Assembly: GCF_017355885.1 (NCBI RefSeq)
Contig: NZ_JAFEUU010000012.1
Location: 1 to 64,000, forward strand
Length of the DNA: 64,000 nt
Source: Sabulicella rubraurantiaca
GTDB lineage: Bacteria > Pseudomonadota > Alphaproteobacteria > Acetobacterales > Acetobacteraceae
Direction: 5' to 3'
This document shows positions 53,980 to 62,276 of this stretch, in pieces. Each line of letters begins with the position of its first letter. The first letter of the stretch is position 1. A program made the position numbers and the translations under genes. Below the pieces are notes generated by a model. The model did no database searches and had not been told where the DNA came from. It saw nothing but the letters and a program-made list of their open reading frames with translations.

Positions 53980-55080
53980 TTACTCCGCCGCCGGCTTCAG
54001 CACGCCGCGGCGCACTTGGTCCAATTCAATGCTTTCGAACAGGGCACGGAAATTGCCCTCGCCGAAGCCCTGGTCGCCCTTGCGCTGGATAAGTTCGAAG
54101 AAGATCGGTCCAAGGACCGTCTCGGTGAAGATCTGCAGCAGGCGCCCGCCGGAGGGAGAGCCGTCCATCAGGATGCGGTTGCGCGCCATGCGCTCCAGAT
54201 CCTCGCTCGTGTCGGGCAGGCGCTGGGGCAGGAGCTCGTAATAGGTGTCGGGCGTGTCGAGGAAGCGCACCTCCTGCGCCCGCAGCCCCTCGACCGAGGC
54301 ATAGATGTCGTCCGTCCCCATGGCGATGTGCTGGATGCCTTCGCCATTATAGGCGCGCAGGTATTCCTCGATCTGGCTCTTGTCGTCGCTCGATTCGTTG
54401 ATGGGGATGCGGATCTGGCCGCAGGGGCTGGTCATCGCCTTGGATTTCAGCCCGGTCAGCTTACCCTCGATGTCGAAGTATCGGATCTCGCGGAAGTTGA
54501 AGAGCCGCTCGTAGAAGCCGGACCAAGCCTCCATGCGGCCGCGATGGACGTTGTGGGTGAGGTGGTCGATCACCGTCAGCCCGTTGCCCTTGTGGTCGCT
54601 TTCGACCCCGTCCAGGAAGCGGAAATCTACGTCGTAGATCGAGCCCCGCGGCCCGAACCGGTCCACGAAATAGATCAGGCTGCCGCCGATCCCCTCGATG
54701 GCCGGAATGTTCAGCTCCATCGGTCCAACCCGGCCATGGAAGGGGCGGGCGCCGAGGCTGACCGCGCGTTCGAAGGCCGCCGCCGCATCGGCGACACGGA
54801 AGGCCATGGCGCAGGCCGAGGGGCCGTGCACCCGCGCGAAGGCCTGGGCGAAGCTCGACGGCTCGGCATTCAGGATGAAGTTCACCTGGCCCTGGCGCCA
54901 GAGCGAGACATCCTTGGACCGGTGCCGCGCCACCTGCGCGAAGCCCATGCGCGCGAAGACGTCGCGCAGATGCGCCTGGTCGGGGCCAGTGAATTCGACG
55001 AACTCGAACCCGTCCGTGCCCATCGGGTTGGCGTCGCAGATGCGGCCTGCCACTTCGGTCCTGTCGGGAGGGATGTCCAT
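53980..55080 (-). CDS. hppD: 4-hydroxyphenylpyruvate dioxygenase
   Basis: This enzyme converts 4-hydroxyphenylpyruvate to homogentisate in tyrosine breakdown. It is an iron(II) vicinal-oxygen-chelate enzyme of 366 residues. The metal ligands are the histidines in VIDHLTHNVHRG and GIQHIAMGT and the glutamate in FFELIQRKGD. The C-terminal GFGEGNFRALFESIE is diagnostic. The ATG at 55080 starts MDIPPDRTEVAG. It lies 13 bases after phhA in the same orientation. Confidence 0.97.
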   Translation of the reverse strand: MDIPPDRTEVAGRICDANPMGTDGFEFVEFTGPDQAHLRDVFARMGFAQVARHRSKDVSLWRQGQVNFILNAEPSSFAQAFARVHGPSACAMAFRVADAAAAFERAVSLGARPFHGRVGPMELNIPAIEGIGGSLIYFVDRFGPRGSIYDVDFRFLDGVESDHKGNGLTVIDHLTHNVHRGRMEAWSGFYERLFNFREIRYFDIEGKLTGLKSKAMTSPCGQIRIPINESSDDKSQIEEYLRAYNGEGIQHIAMGTDDIYASVEGLRAQEVRFLDTPDTYYELLPQRLPDTSEDLERMARNRILMDGSPSGGRLLQIFTETVLGPIFFELIQRKGDQGFGEGNFRALFESIELDQVRRGVLKPAAE

Positions 55081-55093
55081 GGTCGTTTCCTTC

Positions 55094-55909
55094 CTAGAGG
55101 CGTGCGTCTTCGGGCAGGATGGCGCCCGGGGGGATGGGTTCGGCGTCGCGGGCGCGCAGCAGCGCCTTGGGCAGGGTGTCGAGCAGCGCGAACAACTCGC
55201 TGTAGTCGTCGATGACGAAGTAGAGGGGCTGGAGGTCGTCGATGCGGTATTCCGTCCGCAGCACGCGAGCCGGCACGAAGCGAAGGTGCGCCGCTGTGGT
55301 GGCGTGCACCGTCTCCTTCGCCGAGGACAGGATGCCCGCCCCATAGGCGCGCACTTCACCCTCCTCGCGGGTCAGCCCGAACTCGACCATGTGCCAATAG
55401 AGCCGTGCCAGCATGCGGACGGCGCCATGACGCTGCGCGAATTCGCCGACCGCGCCGTAGCCTTGCAGGAAATCGGCGAAGTGCCGGTTGGTCAGCAGCG
55501 GCACGTGGCCGAGGAAGTCGTGGAAGATGTCCGGCTCTTCCAGGTAGTCCATCTCCTCCGGCCGCCGGATCCAGTTTGTCACCGGGAAGCGCCGTGCGGA
55601 GAGATGCGCGAAGAAGGCATCCTCCGGAATCAACCCCGGCACTGCCACCAGACTCCAGCCCGTTTCCCGCAGCTTCTCAGAAGCGCGGGCAAGGTCGGGA
55701 ATACCATCCGCGCAATCGAGCCGCGCCACACCCTCGCGATAGGCGCGGGCGGCGTGGCGCGGAAACAGAACCATCTGTCGGCGATGGAGTTCGCGCCACG
55801 TCGCGTGGTCGCGCTCCGGGATCGCGGCATGGCGCTGCGCCAGCGTGTAGTCCGGCGCGGCGGAAGCGTAGTCGCCGCGCAGGTTCGGGGCAGGGGCGAT
55901 CACGTTCAT
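55094..55909 (-). CDS. phhA: Phenylalanine 4-monooxygenase
   Basis: This enzyme hydroxylates phenylalanine to tyrosine using tetrahydropterin and a non-heme iron. It is 271 residues, the usual bacterial short form without ACT domain. Iron ligands are the two histidines in FHDFLGHVPLL and the glutamate in WHMVEFGL. With hppD downstream it gives a phenylalanine-to-homogentisate route. A divergent Lrp/AsnC regulator starts 95 bases away and probably controls the pair. Confidence 0.97.
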   Translation of the reverse strand: MNVIAPAPNLRGDYASAAPDYTLAQRHAAIPERDHATWRELHRRQMVLFPRHAARAYREGVARLDCADGIPDLARASEKLRETGWSLVAVPGLIPEDAFFAHLSARRFPVTNWIRRPEEMDYLEEPDIFHDFLGHVPLLTNRHFADFLQGYGAVGEFAQRHGAVRMLARLYWHMVEFGLTREEGEVRAYGAGILSSAKETVHATTAAHLRFVPARVLRTEYRIDDLQPLYFVIDDYSELFALLDTLPKALLRARDAEPIPPGAILPEDARL

Positions 55910-55977
55910 GCCAATGGAATACCCTGGCCGACCGGGTGGTTTTCGGCGATCTTGGCCACGAGCACGGGCAATTGCGC

Positions 55978-56017
55978 CGGATTTCACTCAAGGAGAGCTC
56001 AATTTTGGCGAAATCCG
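55978..56017 (+). promoter_or_regulatory. Inverted repeat flanking the Lrp gene ribosome site
   Basis: CGGATTTC (55978-55985) and GAAATCCG (56010-56017) are perfect 8-base inverted repeats with 24 bases between them. The loop holds the Shine-Dalgarno AAGGAG (55990-55995) and the TTG start codon (56005). It could be an autoregulatory operator or a translation-control hairpin. Confidence 0.4.
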
Positions 56018-56481
56018 CTCCTGCTGTGCTGGATGCCACTGACCGACGCCTCCTGCGCGTCCTGCAGCGGGATGGGCGCGTGCCCGTCGTCACGCTGGCG
56101 GAGCAGGCGGGGCTCTCTCCTTCGCCTTGCCAGCGCCGCATGCGGCGGCTGGAGGAGGAGGGGGTCATCCAGGGCTATGCCGCTCGGCTGGATCCCGCGC
56201 GGCTGGGCCTGCCCCTGCAGGCCTTCGTCCAGGTCTCGCTGGTCAGCCACGCGGAGGAGGTGGTGGAGCGCTTCCACGCCGCGCTGGCGCAGCGCCCGGA
56301 GGTGCTGGCCGCCTACACGATGAGCGGCGAGATGGACTACCTGCTGCACGTCCTCGCGCCGGACATGGAATTCTTCGGCGAGTTTGCGACCCGCGCATTG
56401 CTGCGGATGCCCGGGGTGAAGGAGACGCGCTCCTCCTTCGTGCTGGCGACGCTCAAGCCGCCGGGCGAGATCCCAGTGTGA
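56005..56481 (+). CDS. Lrp/AsnC family transcriptional regulator
   Basis: This regulator of 158 residues has an N-terminal helix-turn-helix (LDATDRRLLRVLQRDGRVPV, then LAEQAGLSPSPCQRRMRRLE) and a C-terminal RAM/AsnC ligand-binding domain (TMSGEMDYLLHVLAPD). The start is a TTG at 56005 with AAGGAG 9 bases upstream; no ATG fits the conserved N-terminus. Divergence from phhA suggests it senses phenylalanine or tyrosine, as PhhR-like Lrp proteins do; that is inference. Its end overlaps the DUF599 gene on the opposite strand by 29 bases. Confidence 0.93.
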   Translation: MAKSAPAVLDATDRRLLRVLQRDGRVPVVTLAEQAGLSPSPCQRRMRRLEEEGVIQGYAARLDPARLGLPLQAFVQVSLVSHAEEVVERFHAALAQRPEVLAAYTMSGEMDYLLHVLAPDMEFFGEFATRALLRMPGVKETRSSFVLATLKPPGEIPV

Positions 56482-57145
56482 GCGCCTCTCGCGACACCGA
56501 GCGAAACTCGCGCCGGTGCAATTCGCGCAGCACCAGCAGCGAGGCGAGCATCAGCGCGACGGGATGGACGATCCAGGCCAGGGCGGCGAGGCCGAAATAG
56601 TAGGCGCGCAGCCCGGTGTTGAAATGGCGCGCGGCGCGGTTCAGCACCTTGGCCGCGGCCTCGGCCTGGTTGACGTGGCCCCGCCCAGGCGGGATCCCGC
56701 CCACAACGATGGAGCCGTAGTTGAACTGCCTGAGCGCCCAGGTGAGGTCGAAGAAGGCGCGGATGAAGATCAGGATCAGCAGCCCGATCCGCATCTCCCA
56801 AGCCCAGTCATTGGTCGGCGGCGCGGCGAAGGGCAGGGAGGACAGCACGCGCTGCCCCAAATCGGGCGCGCCCAGCAGGGCGACGAGGCCGCCCAGGATG
56901 AAGATGGAGGTGTTCGCCAGGAAGGACGTCGAGTTCATCAGGTTGCCGATGATCTGGGTGTCCATGATCCGGTTGTCGCGCTCCAGCAACGCGAGCATCC
57001 AGCGGCGCCGGTGCTCGTCCATTGCGGCAATGACGGAGCGGGCGCGGATGGCGGGCACGCGGTCCACGACGGCCGCGTAGCCCGCCCAGCACAGGACGAA
57101 GACGGCCAGCGCCAGGAGGTCCAGCGCCGGCAGCCCCCACCACAT
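56453..57145 (-). CDS. DUF599 family membrane protein
   Basis: This inner-membrane protein of 230 residues has about four hydrophobic helices (near residues 5-25, 65-90, 117-135 and 190-215) and the DUF599 segment RDNRIMDTQIIGNLMNSTSF. The function is unknown. It lies 4 bases downstream of icd and could be co-transcribed with it. The 3' end runs 29 bases into the opposing Lrp gene. Confidence 0.85.
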   Translation of the reverse strand: MWWGLPALDLLALAVFVLCWAGYAAVVDRVPAIRARSVIAAMDEHRRRWMLALLERDNRIMDTQIIGNLMNSTSFLANTSIFILGGLVALLGAPDLGQRVLSSLPFAAPPTNDWAWEMRIGLLILIFIRAFFDLTWALRQFNYGSIVVGGIPPGRGHVNQAEAAAKVLNRAARHFNTGLRAYYFGLAALAWIVHPVALMLASLLVLRELHRREFRSVSREALTLGSRPAA

Positions 57146-57149
57146 GCGA

Positions 57150-58373
57150 TCAGGCCGCCTTCATGGCCTTCTGCAGGTTCTCGTCCAGCGCGGCGAGGAA
57201 GGCCTGGGTGTTCAGCCAGGGCTGGTCCTTGCCGATCAGGATCGCGAGGTCCTTGGTCATCTGCCCGCCTTCGACGGTCTGGATGCACACCTTCTCCAGC
57301 GTCTCGGCGAAGGCCGTGACGTCGGGGGTGCTGTCGAAGCGGCCGCGATAGGCGAGGCCGCGCGTCCAGGCGAAGATCGAGGCGATCGGGTTGGTGCTCG
57401 TCTCGCGGCCCTTCTGGTGCTCGCGGTAGTGGCGCGTCACCGTGCCGTGCGCCGCCTCGGACTCGACGGTGGAGCCATCGGGGGAGAGCAGCACGGAGGT
57501 CATGAGGCCGAGCGAGCCGAAGCCCTGCGCCACGATGTCGGACTGCACGTCGCCGTCGTAGTTCTTGCAGGCCCAGACATAGCCGCCTTCCCACTTCAGG
57601 GCGCAGGCCACCATGTCGTCGATCAGGCGGTCCTCGTAGGTCAGGCCGGCGGCCTTGAACTTGCCAGCGAACTCCGTGTCGAAGACGCGCTGGAAGATGT
57701 CCTTGAACTCGCCGTCATAGGCCTTGAGGATCGTGTTCTTGTGGCTCAGGTAGACGGGGTAGTTGCGGGCGAGGCCGTAGTTCAGGCAGGCGCGCGCGAA
57801 GCCCTCGATGGAGGAGCGGGTGTTGTGCATGCCCATCAGCACGCCGCCGCCCGCCGGGAAGTTGGTCACTTCCAGCGTCACCGCCTCGCCGCCATCGGCG
57901 GGGGTGTAGGTGAGGGTGGCCTTGCCGGCGCCGGGGATCTTGGTCTCCGCAGCGCGGTAGATGTCGCCATAGGCATGGCGGCCGACCACGATGGGCTTGT
58001 TCCAGTGCGGCACCAGGCGCGGCACGTTCTGGCAGATGATCGGTTCGCGGAAGATCGTGCCGTCGAGGATGTTGCGGATCGTCCCGTTGGGGGACCGCCA
58101 CATCTTCTTCAGGCCGAACTCCTTCACCCGCGCCTCGTCCGGGGTGATGGTCGCGCACTTCACGCCCACGCCGTACTGCTTGATGGCGTTGGCGGCGTCC
58201 ACCGTCACCTGGTCATCGGTCTGGTCGCGGTACTGGATGCCGAGGTCGTAATACTTGAGGTCGATATCCAGATAAGGAAGAATTAGGCGGTCCTTGATGA
58301 AGCCCCAGATGATGCGGGTCATCTCATCGCCGTCGAGCTCGACGACGGGCGTCTTTACCTTGATCTTCGCCAT
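57150..58373 (-). CDS. icd: NADP-dependent isocitrate dehydrogenase
   Basis: This TCA-cycle enzyme makes 2-oxoglutarate, CO2 and NADPH. It is 407 residues, of the dimeric (eukaryote-like, subfamily II) type common in alphaproteobacteria: [13 protein letters not shown] at the start, [14 protein letters not shown] substrate-loop motif and the [14 protein letters not shown] region. The ATG at 58373 is clear. A GC-rich CCCC-GTGC-GGGG hairpin lies in its 138-base upstream gap. Confidence 0.98.
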   Translation of the reverse strand: MAKIKVKTPVVELDGDEMTRIIWGFIKDRLILPYLDIDLKYYDLGIQYRDQTDDQVTVDAANAIKQYGVGVKCATITPDEARVKEFGLKKMWRSPNGTIRNILDGTIFREPIICQNVPRLVPHWNKPIVVGRHAYGDIYRAAETKIPGAGKATLTYTPADGGEAVTLEVTNFPAGGGVLMGMHNTRSSIEGFARACLNYGLARNYPVYLSHKNTILKAYDGEFKDIFQRVFDTEFAGKFKAAGLTYEDRLIDDMVACALKWEGGYVWACKNYDGDVQSDIVAQGFGSLGLMTSVLLSPDGSTVESEAAHGTVTRHYREHQKGRETSTNPIASIFAWTRGLAYRGRFDSTPDVTAFAETLEKVCIQTVEGGQMTKDLAILIGKDQPWLNTQAFLAALDENLQKAMKAA

Positions 58374-58511
58374 TTCGCTGCTTGCCTTCTGAACTCCGCA
58401 AAACTGGGGCCCCGTGCGGGGTCAGTCCGCTTCTGCTTCCAATGCGGGCGCACATTCGCACCGCCCTGTCCTGCCATCAAGCCAGCCTCGTAGAATCCCC
58501 GATTGCAACGT

Positions 58512-59120
58512 ATGGTCGCAGAACCGAAGGTGCGCGCCCGGATTGAGCGCATCATGCAGCACATTTCCACCATCGCCCGCCCCGCGGTTGCGAGAGATCA
58601 GCGAGATTTGAGGGTGCCGACTGGCAAGCCCGATTTTGGTGAAGCATTGCTGGCCGCCTGGCCTCGGCCTGCTGCCGTGCTGGATCCGTCGGGCCGGCTC
58701 CTGGCCTGGAACCGCGAATTCTCCCGTCTTGCCGAGCCCGAAACCCTTTGGCGCGGCCGCTCATTCTCGGGGCGCGAATTCCTGTCGCGTTCACTGGAGA
58801 ATGGCTGCACCTTGATCGAATGGGATCCGGAGGAGGCGGCGATGAGCGAGGCGCGCCGCCTTTGCCAGGAGGAAGTCTCCGCCAAGCTCGACAGCCTGGG
58901 CACACTCTTCACGCTGGGCGATCTGCAGGCGATGCGCGCCGAGTCGCATGCGCTCCGCGGCCTTGCCGCCAATTTCGGCATGGTGACACTGCTTCCGGCG
59001 CTGCAGGCGCTGGAGGAGGCCTGCCGCGCTGGCGACGAGAACGGCGCGGCCGAGGCGATGGTGCTGCTGCGGAAGGAAGTGGGGCCAGCCCTCCAGGCTT
59101 TAGCCGCCCAGCTGGGCTGA
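58512..59120 (+). CDS. Orphan HPt phosphotransfer protein with PAS-like N-terminal part
   Basis: This 202-residue soluble protein has a C-terminal histidine-phosphotransfer domain (about 115-200) with the phospho-accepting H146 in ESHALRGLAANFGM. Before it lies a partial PAS-like segment (AAVLDPSGRLLAWNREFSRL). No kinase or response regulator is adjacent. It may relay phosphate from a distant hybrid kinase. The start is uncertain: ATG at 58512, TTG at 58503 or ATG at 58554 are all possible, and none has a good ribosome site. Confidence 0.75.
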   Translation: MVAEPKVRARIERIMQHISTIARPAVARDQRDLRVPTGKPDFGEALLAAWPRPAAVLDPSGRLLAWNREFSRLAEPETLWRGRSFSGREFLSRSLENGCTLIEWDPEEAAMSEARRLCQEEVSAKLDSLGTLFTLGDLQAMRAESHALRGLAANFGMVTLLPALQALEEACRAGDENGAAEAMVLLRKEVGPALQALAAQLG

Positions 59121-59132
59121 CCCCGGGGCGCG

Positions 59133-60008
59133 TCAGCCCAGCTTGTGTCCTGCCATCGTCTCGATGGCCTGGACCAGCCCCGAGTGATCCCAGCCATCGC
59201 CGCCCATGGCGACGCAGGCGGAGAATAGCTGCTGCGCCGCGGCGGTGTTGGGCAGGGCCACGCCCAGCTCCTTCGCGGATTGCAGGGCCAGGTTCAGGTC
59301 CTTCTGGTGCAGGGCGATGCGGAAGCCAGGGTTGAAGGTCCGGTTGATCATGCGCTCGGCATGGACCTCCAGGATCCGGCTATTGGCGAAGCCACCCATC
59401 AGCGCCTGACGCACCTTCGCGGGGTCTGCCCCTGCCTTGCTGGCGAAGACCAGCGCCTCGGCCACGGCCTGGATGTTCAGCGCGACGATGATCTGGTTGG
59501 CGACCTTGGTGGTCTGCCCGGCGCCGTTCGGCCCGACCAGGGTGATGTTCTTGCCCATGGCCTGGAAGAGCGGCAGCGCACGCTCGAAGGCTGCCTCCGG
59601 CCCGCCGACCATGATGGTCAGCGCGGCGTTGCGCGCGCCCACCTCGCCGCCGCTCACCGGCGCGTCGAGGTAGTCGCAGCCCTTCTCGTTCACGCGTGCC
59701 GCGAAATCCTTGGTCGCCGTCGGGCTGATGCTGGACATGTCGATGACCAGCTTGCCCTTCGACAGCCCCTCCAGCACGCCCGGGGAGCCGAGCAGCACCC
59801 GCTCCACGTCGGGGGTATCGGGCACCATCAGGATGATGACGTCCGACGCCTCGGTGACGGCCTTGATGTCCGGCAGGATGGTGAAGGAGGAGCGTGCCTC
59901 CGGCTTCAGGCTGGCGCGCTCGGGCGCCAGGATCTCGTGCCCGGCCTTCTTCAGGTTCTCGGCCATGGGCTGCCCCATGATGCCAAGGCCAATGAATCCG
60001 ATCTTCAT
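59133..60008 (-). CDS. glxR: 2-hydroxy-3-oxopropionate (tartronate semialdehyde) reductase
   Basis: This is a beta-hydroxyacid dehydrogenase of 291 residues that reduces tartronate semialdehyde to glycerate. It has the cofactor motif GFIGLGIMG at the start, DAPVSGGEVGA and the catalytic lysine in GQTTKVANQ. The close relatives 3-hydroxyisobutyrate and glyoxylate reductases are alternatives; the adjacent hyi gene favours the assigned role. Its ATG overlaps the hyi stop by ATGA. Confidence 0.93.
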   Translation of the reverse strand: MKIGFIGLGIMGQPMAENLKKAGHEILAPERASLKPEARSSFTILPDIKAVTEASDVIILMVPDTPDVERVLLGSPGVLEGLSKGKLVIDMSSISPTATKDFAARVNEKGCDYLDAPVSGGEVGARNAALTIMVGGPEAAFERALPLFQAMGKNITLVGPNGAGQTTKVANQIIVALNIQAVAEALVFASKAGADPAKVRQALMGGFANSRILEVHAERMINRTFNPGFRIALHQKDLNLALQSAKELGVALPNTAAAQQLFSACVAMGGDGWDHSGLVQAIETMAGHKLG

Positions 60009-60793
60009 GCGTCGTGCTCCCGATACTTCTGCATCCAGCCCAGCCCGGCGAGGGTCTCGCCCTTCGGCCGGTACTCGCAGCCGATCCAGCCGCGATAGCC
60101 CATGGAATCGATGGCGTCGAAAACGAAGTCCCAGCGCACCTCGCCCGTGCCCGGCTCGTTCCGGCCCGGCGTGTCGGCGACCTGCATGTGCGCAATGAAG
60201 GGCAGAAGCTCCTGCGCCCGGCGCGTCACGTCGCCCTCGGTGATCTGGCAATGGTAGAGGTCGAACTGGAGGCCAACGCGCTCCGGCCCCAGCGCCTCGA
60301 TCACGGAGACGGCTTCGGCCGTGGTGTTGAGGAAGAATCCGGGGATGTCGCGGTGGTTGATCGGCTCGATCACGGGCTTCACGCTGGCCTTCGCGCATTC
60401 CTCGGCGGCGAAGTCCAGATTGGCGGCATAGGTCGCCAGCAGCGTGTCGCGCGAAGCCCCGGCAGGCGTCAGCCCGGCCATGACGTGCAGCCGCGGGCAG
60501 CCGAGCGCCGTGGCGTAATCCAGCGCACGCTTGATCCCATCGCGGAACTCGGCGCGGCGCTCGGGCAGGCAGGCCATGCCGCGCTCGCCAGCATTCCAGT
60601 CGCCGGGCGGGGCGTTGAACAGGACGTTCTGGAGACCATTCCCCTTCAGCCGCGCCGCGATCTCCTCCGCCGGGTGCTCATAGGGGAACAGGAACTCCAC
60701 AGCCTCGAACCCTGCCGCGCGGGCGGCGGCGAAGCGGTCGAGGAAGGGAAGCTCGTTGAACATCATGCTCAGATTGGCCGCGAATTTCGGCAT
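60005..60793 (-). CDS. hyi: Hydroxypyruvate isomerase
   Basis: This TIM-barrel isomerase of 262 residues converts hydroxypyruvate and tartronate semialdehyde. It shows MPKFAANLSMMFNELPFLDR at the start, the EPINHRDIPGFFL metal/substrate region, QFDLYHCQ and a C-terminal GCEYRPKG. The pair hyi-glxR belongs to the glycerate pathway of glyoxylate use; glyoxylate carboligase (gcl) itself is not in the window. A long imperfect palindrome lies 66-130 bases before the start. Confidence 0.95.
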   Translation of the reverse strand: MPKFAANLSMMFNELPFLDRFAAARAAGFEAVEFLFPYEHPAEEIAARLKGNGLQNVLFNAPPGDWNAGERGMACLPERRAEFRDGIKRALDYATALGCPRLHVMAGLTPAGASRDTLLATYAANLDFAAEECAKASVKPVIEPINHRDIPGFFLNTTAEAVSVIEALGPERVGLQFDLYHCQITEGDVTRRAQELLPFIAHMQVADTPGRNEPGTGEVRWDFVFDAIDSMGYRGWIGCEYRPKGETLAGLGWMQKYREHDA

Positions 60794-60858
60794 TCTTCCC
60801 TCCCGGATGCTGGCCCGCGGAGGCTAGGCCGACCGGCCCTGCGCGTCCACCGCGGCCC

Positions 60859-60923
60859 GGCGCGCGGACCGGGTTCCCATCGCAAATCGCCCCGCGATTT
60901 CGATGGGGTCCCGGAAGCGCGCC
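60859..60923. repeat. Long imperfect intergenic palindrome (hairpin)
   Basis: A 65-base stem-loop. The outer arm is GGCGCGC/GCGCGCC. After a small internal loop, CCGGG pairs with CCCGG, and CCCATCG with CGATGGG. After one bulged C, AAATCGC pairs with GCGATTT around a CCC loop. That makes about 27 base pairs, far more than the chance dyads elsewhere in this GC-rich window. It lies between the aminotransferase terminator and hyi. Confidence 0.65.
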
Positions 60924-60940
60924 CGGCGTTTGAGGGCAGG

Positions 60941-60969
60941 AAAAAAGCCTGATCCCTCCGGGATCAGGC
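60941..60969 (-). terminator. Rho-independent terminator containing the aminotransferase stop codon
   Basis: On the minus strand GCCTGATCCC and GGGATCAGGC form a perfect 10-bp stem with a three-base loop, followed by six Ts. The TGA stop of the aminotransferase gene (60964-60966) is part of the first arm. It is the clearest intrinsic terminator in the window. Confidence 0.9.
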
Positions 60970-62148
60970 ATTCCCGGCCAAGTAGTCCATCGCCGCCCGG
61001 ACGCCCTCGGGGCGGTGCGGGATGCCGGCGACGCGCAGCCCCATCTCAACGCCCGAAAGCGTGCCCATCAGCGCCAGGTCGTTGAAGTCGCCCAGGTGGC
61101 CGATGCGGAAGACGCGATCGTTCAACTGCCCCAGCCCGTTGCCGAGGGACATGTTGAACTTCTCCAGGATGGTGGCGCGCAGCGCATTGGCGCTGGTGCC
61201 CTCCGGCACCCGCACCGCCGTCAGGCTGCTGGAATAGTGGCGCGGCTCGTCGCACTGGATCTCGAGGCCCCAGGCGCGCACGGCGCGGCGCGTCGCCTCG
61301 GCATGGCGGTCGTGGCGGTGGAAGACGTTGTCCAACCCTTCCTCCAGCAGCATGTCCACCGCCGCGTCCAGCGCGTAGAGCATGTTAGTGGCCGGGGTGT
61401 AGGGGAAGTAGCCAGTCGCATTGGCCGCGATCATCGGCTTCCAGTCCCAGAAGGAGCGCGGCAGCTTCGCCGTCTCGCTGGCTTTCAAGGCCTTGGCGCT
61501 GACTGCGTTGAAGGACAGGCCCGGCGGCAGCATCAGGCCCTTCTGGGAGCCGGCCACCGTCACGTCCACGCCCCACTCGTCATGGCGGTAGTCGATGGAG
61601 CCGAGCGAGGAAATGGTGTCCACCAGCAGCAGCGCCGGGTGGCCAGCGGCGTCGATGGCCTTGCGGACCTCGTCGATGCGGGAGGTGCAGCCCGTGCTCG
61701 TCTCGTTGTGGACGACGCAGACTGCCTTGATCTCGTGGCCCTTGTCGCTGCGCAGGTAGTTCTCGATCGCCGCCGGGTCGGCGCCGGAGCGCCAGTCGCC
61801 CTTCAGGAACTCGGGGCGAAGCTGCAGCCGCTCCGCCATCTCGCGCCACAGGGAAGCGAACCAGCCCGTCTCGGACATCAGCACCCGGTCGCCGGGGGAG
61901 AGGGTATTGGCCAGCGCGGCCTCCCACGCCCCAGTGCCGGAGGCGGGGTAGATGATGACATGGGACTGCGTCTTGAAGACCTGCTTCACCTTGGCGAGGA
62001 TCGAGGCGCCAAGCTTGCCGAAATCCGGGCCGCGATGGTCCATGGTCGGGTTGTCCATGGCGCGCAGCACGCGGTCGGGCACGTTGGTCGGGCCGGGAAT
62101 CTGCAGGAAATGGCGGCCGGCGGCAGGCTTGCTCTGGTAATAGGCCAT
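60964..62148 (-). CDS. Serine--glyoxylate aminotransferase (class V PLP)
   Basis: This class V aminotransferase of 394 residues transfers an amino group from serine or alanine to glyoxylate, giving glycine and hydroxypyruvate or pyruvate. The landmarks are FLQIPGPTNVPDRVLRAM at the start, SGTGAWEAAL and the PLP lysine K203 in AGSQKGLMLPPG. Its product hydroxypyruvate would feed the adjacent hyi. Alanine- or purine-linked relatives are alternatives. It ends inside a strong terminator. Confidence 0.93.
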   Translation of the reverse strand: MAYYQSKPAAGRHFLQIPGPTNVPDRVLRAMDNPTMDHRGPDFGKLGASILAKVKQVFKTQSHVIIYPASGTGAWEAALANTLSPGDRVLMSETGWFASLWREMAERLQLRPEFLKGDWRSGADPAAIENYLRSDKGHEIKAVCVVHNETSTGCTSRIDEVRKAIDAAGHPALLLVDTISSLGSIDYRHDEWGVDVTVAGSQKGLMLPPGLSFNAVSAKALKASETAKLPRSFWDWKPMIAANATGYFPYTPATNMLYALDAAVDMLLEEGLDNVFHRHDRHAEATRRAVRAWGLEIQCDEPRHYSSSLTAVRVPEGTSANALRATILEKFNMSLGNGLGQLNDRVFRIGHLGDFNDLALMGTLSGVEMGLRVAGIPHRPEGVRAAMDYLAGNA

Positions 62149-62276
62149 GGGAAGGCTCCTCGGGTCGTGGCCACTTCCTGCCGTATCACGGCCCCCATGG
62201 CCAATGAGTTCGGCTGTTGGCTGCGATGAGGATTATCCATCTGACGGGCGCCGCCGCCCGCGCTAGATAGCCCCGC
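62149..62276. promoter_or_regulatory. Divergent promoter region, aminotransferase / FAD oxidase
   Basis: This 128-base gap must hold promoters for both directions. A GGAT-T-ATCC dyad lies at 62230-62238, in the least GC-rich part of the gap, which would suit an activator site or a promoter element. I cannot assign sigma boxes. Confidence 0.3.
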
